From positions 1 through 33,222 of the forward strand of contig NZ_JAMQBK010000057.1 in assembly GCF_023701485.1 (NCBI RefSeq): DNA of 33,222 nt, in the 5' to 3' direction. Positions within the stretch are counted from its first letter, which is position 1; every line of letters begins with the position of its first letter. A program made the translations under genes and the position numbers. The notes under the pieces are model-generated. The model was not told the origin of the DNA, searched no databases, and worked only from the letters and a program-made list of their open reading frames with translations. Shown here piece after piece: positions 31,689-33,222 of this stretch. The DNA comes from Aporhodopirellula aestuarii. GTDB taxonomy: Bacteria > Planctomycetota > Planctomycetia > Pirellulales > Pirellulaceae.

Positions 31689-33182
31689 ATGAGCTTTAAC
31701 GATCTGCCCTCAGAAAGCCGGTTGCTGCAGACACGACGTCATTTTTTTGGACGGTCGGCGACGGGAGTGGGAATGGCGGCGCTCGCCTCGATGCTCGGTC
31801 GTGAATCGATCGCCGCGCCCGCGTCCAATGCATCGGGAAACGGAACGATTCCTGCGCCGAACGGTGTGCTGCAGGAGTACCATCATCCGCCCAAAGCGAA
31901 ACGGATTATCTATTTGTTTCAAAGCGGTGCCCCATCGCAACAGGAGCTGTTTGACCACAAGCCGGCGTTGGCGGCGAACGAAGGAAAAGAGCTGCGTGAT
32001 TTCGTTGACATGAATCAACGTGTGACCGGCATGACGGCGGGACAAAGCAAGTTCCCGCTGGCCGGGGCACGATGGAAGTTCGATCACTTTGGCGAATCGG
32101 GGATTGAATTGTGCGGCGAATTGATCCCCAACATGGCGACGCTGGCGGACGATATGTGTCTGATTCGGTCGATGCATACGGAGGCGATCAACCATGATCC
32201 GGCGATCACGTTTTTCCAAACCGGGCATCAACTCGCGGGCCGACCGAGTATCGGATCGTGGATGCACTACGGTCTCGGTTCGCTCAACGAGAACTTGCCC
32301 AGCTTTATCGCGATGGTATCTCGGGGGACGGGCCGTCCCAATTGCCAACCGCTGTACGATCGTTTGTGGGGCAGTGGTTTTTTGCCGTCGACGTATTCGG
32401 GTGTGAAACTGATGAGTGTCGGTGATCCGGTGCTGTACCTGAGTAATCCCGAAGGGTTTGATGCCACCGCGCGTCGGCGCATGCTCGATGACCTTGCCAA
32501 ATTAAACGAAGACAAACTCGACGAATTTGGCGATCCCGAAATTCACACCCGGATCCAACAATACGAACTCGCTTACCGGATGCAAACGTCGGTTCCCGAG
32601 CTGACTGATTTCTCAGATGAGCCACAGCACGTGCTCGATAGCTACGGCCCCGATGTGCTCAAACGTGGCACTTACGCGTACAACTGTTTACTTGCTCGTC
32701 GGTTAGCCGAACGCGATGTGCGGTTTATTCAGTTGTTTCACATGGGTTGGGATCAGCACTTTACGATGCCGCGTCAACTGCCGGGGCAATGTCGTGATAC
32801 GGATCAAGCCAGTACGGCGTTGGTGAATGATCTGAAACAGCGGGGGCTACTCGATGACACGTTGGTTGTTTGGGGAGGCGAGTTCGGTCGCACGTCTTAT
32901 TGTCAGGGCACGTTGAATGCGGAAACGTACGGCCGTGACCATCACCCACGTTGTTTCTCGATGTGGATGGCGGGAGCGGGAGTGAAACCTGGAATGACAT
33001 ACGGGGCAACCGATGAAGTGTGCTACAACATCACCGAGAATCCGATGCATCTCCACGATCTTCATGCAACGATCATGCACCTGATGGGAATCGATCACGA
33101 GCGATTGACGTTCCGCTATCAGGGGCGTTACTTCCGTCTGACGGATGTGCACGGCCATGTGGTGCATGACATTCTGAGTTAA
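31689..33182 (+). CDS. DUF1501 protein with Tat-type signal (right cassette)
   Basis: 497 residues from ATG 31689, with AGG about nine bases upstream. The twin-arginine signal [20 protein letters not shown] predicts folded export together with, or next to, the PSC1 protein encoded just upstream. Motifs shared with the left paralogue: [26 protein letters not shown] (353-357), WGGEFGRT (395-402) and YGRDHHP. Compared with the left copy there is a short insertion between the last two ([12 protein letters not shown]). The C-terminus [10 protein letters not shown] matches the left protein's HVLHDIIS. An alkaline-phosphatase-like fold is recalled for the family, but a substrate is not known. It ends 40 bases before the window edge, and no terminator is visible in that remainder. 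Confidence 0.94.
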   Translation: MSFNDLPSESRLLQTRRHFFGRSATGVGMAALASMLGRESIAAPASNASGNGTIPAPNGVLQEYHHPPKAKRIIYLFQSGAPSQQELFDHKPALAANEGKELRDFVDMNQRVTGMTAGQSKFPLAGARWKFDHFGESGIELCGELIPNMATLADDMCLIRSMHTEAINHDPAITFFQTGHQLAGRPSIGSWMHYGLGSLNENLPSFIAMVSRGTGRPNCQPLYDRLWGSGFLPSTYSGVKLMSVGDPVLYLSNPEGFDATARRRMLDDLAKLNEDKLDEFGDPEIHTRIQQYELAYRMQTSVPELTDFSDEPQHVLDSYGPDVLKRGTYAYNCLLARRLAERDVRFIQLFHMGWDQHFTMPRQLPGQCRDTDQASTALVNDLKQRGLLDDTLVVWGGEFGRTSYCQGTLNAETYGRDHHPRCFSMWMAGAGVKPGMTYGATDEVCYNITENPMHLHDLHATIMHLMGIDHERLTFRYQGRYFRLTDVHGHVVHDILS

Positions 33183-33222
33183 GCAGGTACATAGAAGTAA
33201 TTCGGTATAACGACAATTCCGC

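Noticed and set aside
22231..33182. Inverted duplication of one PSC1/DUF1501 cassette
   Set aside because: Gene order within the two units differs relative to transcription, and the proteins are divergent with different inserts, so a recent inverted duplication does not fit.
1..33222. CRISPR array, insertion sequence or prophage
   Set aside because: No regularly spaced direct repeats, transposase motifs, terminal inverted repeats or phage genes were seen anywhere in the window.

Overview
The window reads as chromosomal DNA of a planctomycete, most likely of the Pirellulaceae (Rhodopirellula-like). This rests on gene content. There are two cassettes pairing a PSC1 cytochrome / DUF1549 / DUF1553 protein with a DUF1501 protein, a DUF1559 pseudopilin-like protein, a giant dockerin and cadherin-like-repeat protein with the N-terminal LERRQLLAG motif, frequent GTG/TTG starts, and many starts without a clear Shine-Dalgarno. 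No species can be named from the sequence alone.

Layout, left to right. Positions 1-574 (-) hold the N-terminal part of a GGDEF diguanylate cyclase cut by the window edge. Positions 888-5534 (-) encode a ~1550-residue surface protein with a terminator behind it. Positions 5989-9704 (-) carry ilvB, then accD, then a Hanks-type kinase starting 4 bases after accD; a hairpin between ilvB and accD probably separates ilvB from the other two. Positions 9885-14648 (+) form a tight three-gene unit: a CrcB/Fluc fluoride channel, a large secreted protein with Asp-box repeats, and a polytopic membrane protein. A lipoprotein (14935-15759, +) faces a membrane-anchored HtrA protease (15853-17364, -). Next come tRNA-Ser(GGA) with a strong terminator and a small lipoprotein divergent from the DUF1559 gene. 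The DUF1559 gene has a long structured leader and a structured 3' region.

From 20149 to the end the theme is c-type cytochromes and planctomycete-specific secreted proteins. A membrane-anchored protein with seven CXXCH motifs and TPRs comes first. It is followed by two divergently transcribed PSC1-DUF1549-DUF1553 / DUF1501 cassettes. The left one is transcribed leftward with DUF1501 first; the right one is transcribed rightward with DUF1501 last. A small secreted hypothetical protein and a control region lie between them.

Housekeeping functions (branched-chain amino acid and fatty acid synthesis, tRNA, protein quality control) are thus mixed with lineage-specific envelope genes. I see no insertion sequence, prophage, CRISPR array or integration scar. 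The least explained parts are the two cassettes with the seven-heme protein beside them, the kinase coupled to accD, and the structured RNA around the DUF1559 gene. All functions are inferred from sequence reading and recalled family knowledge; no database search was run.
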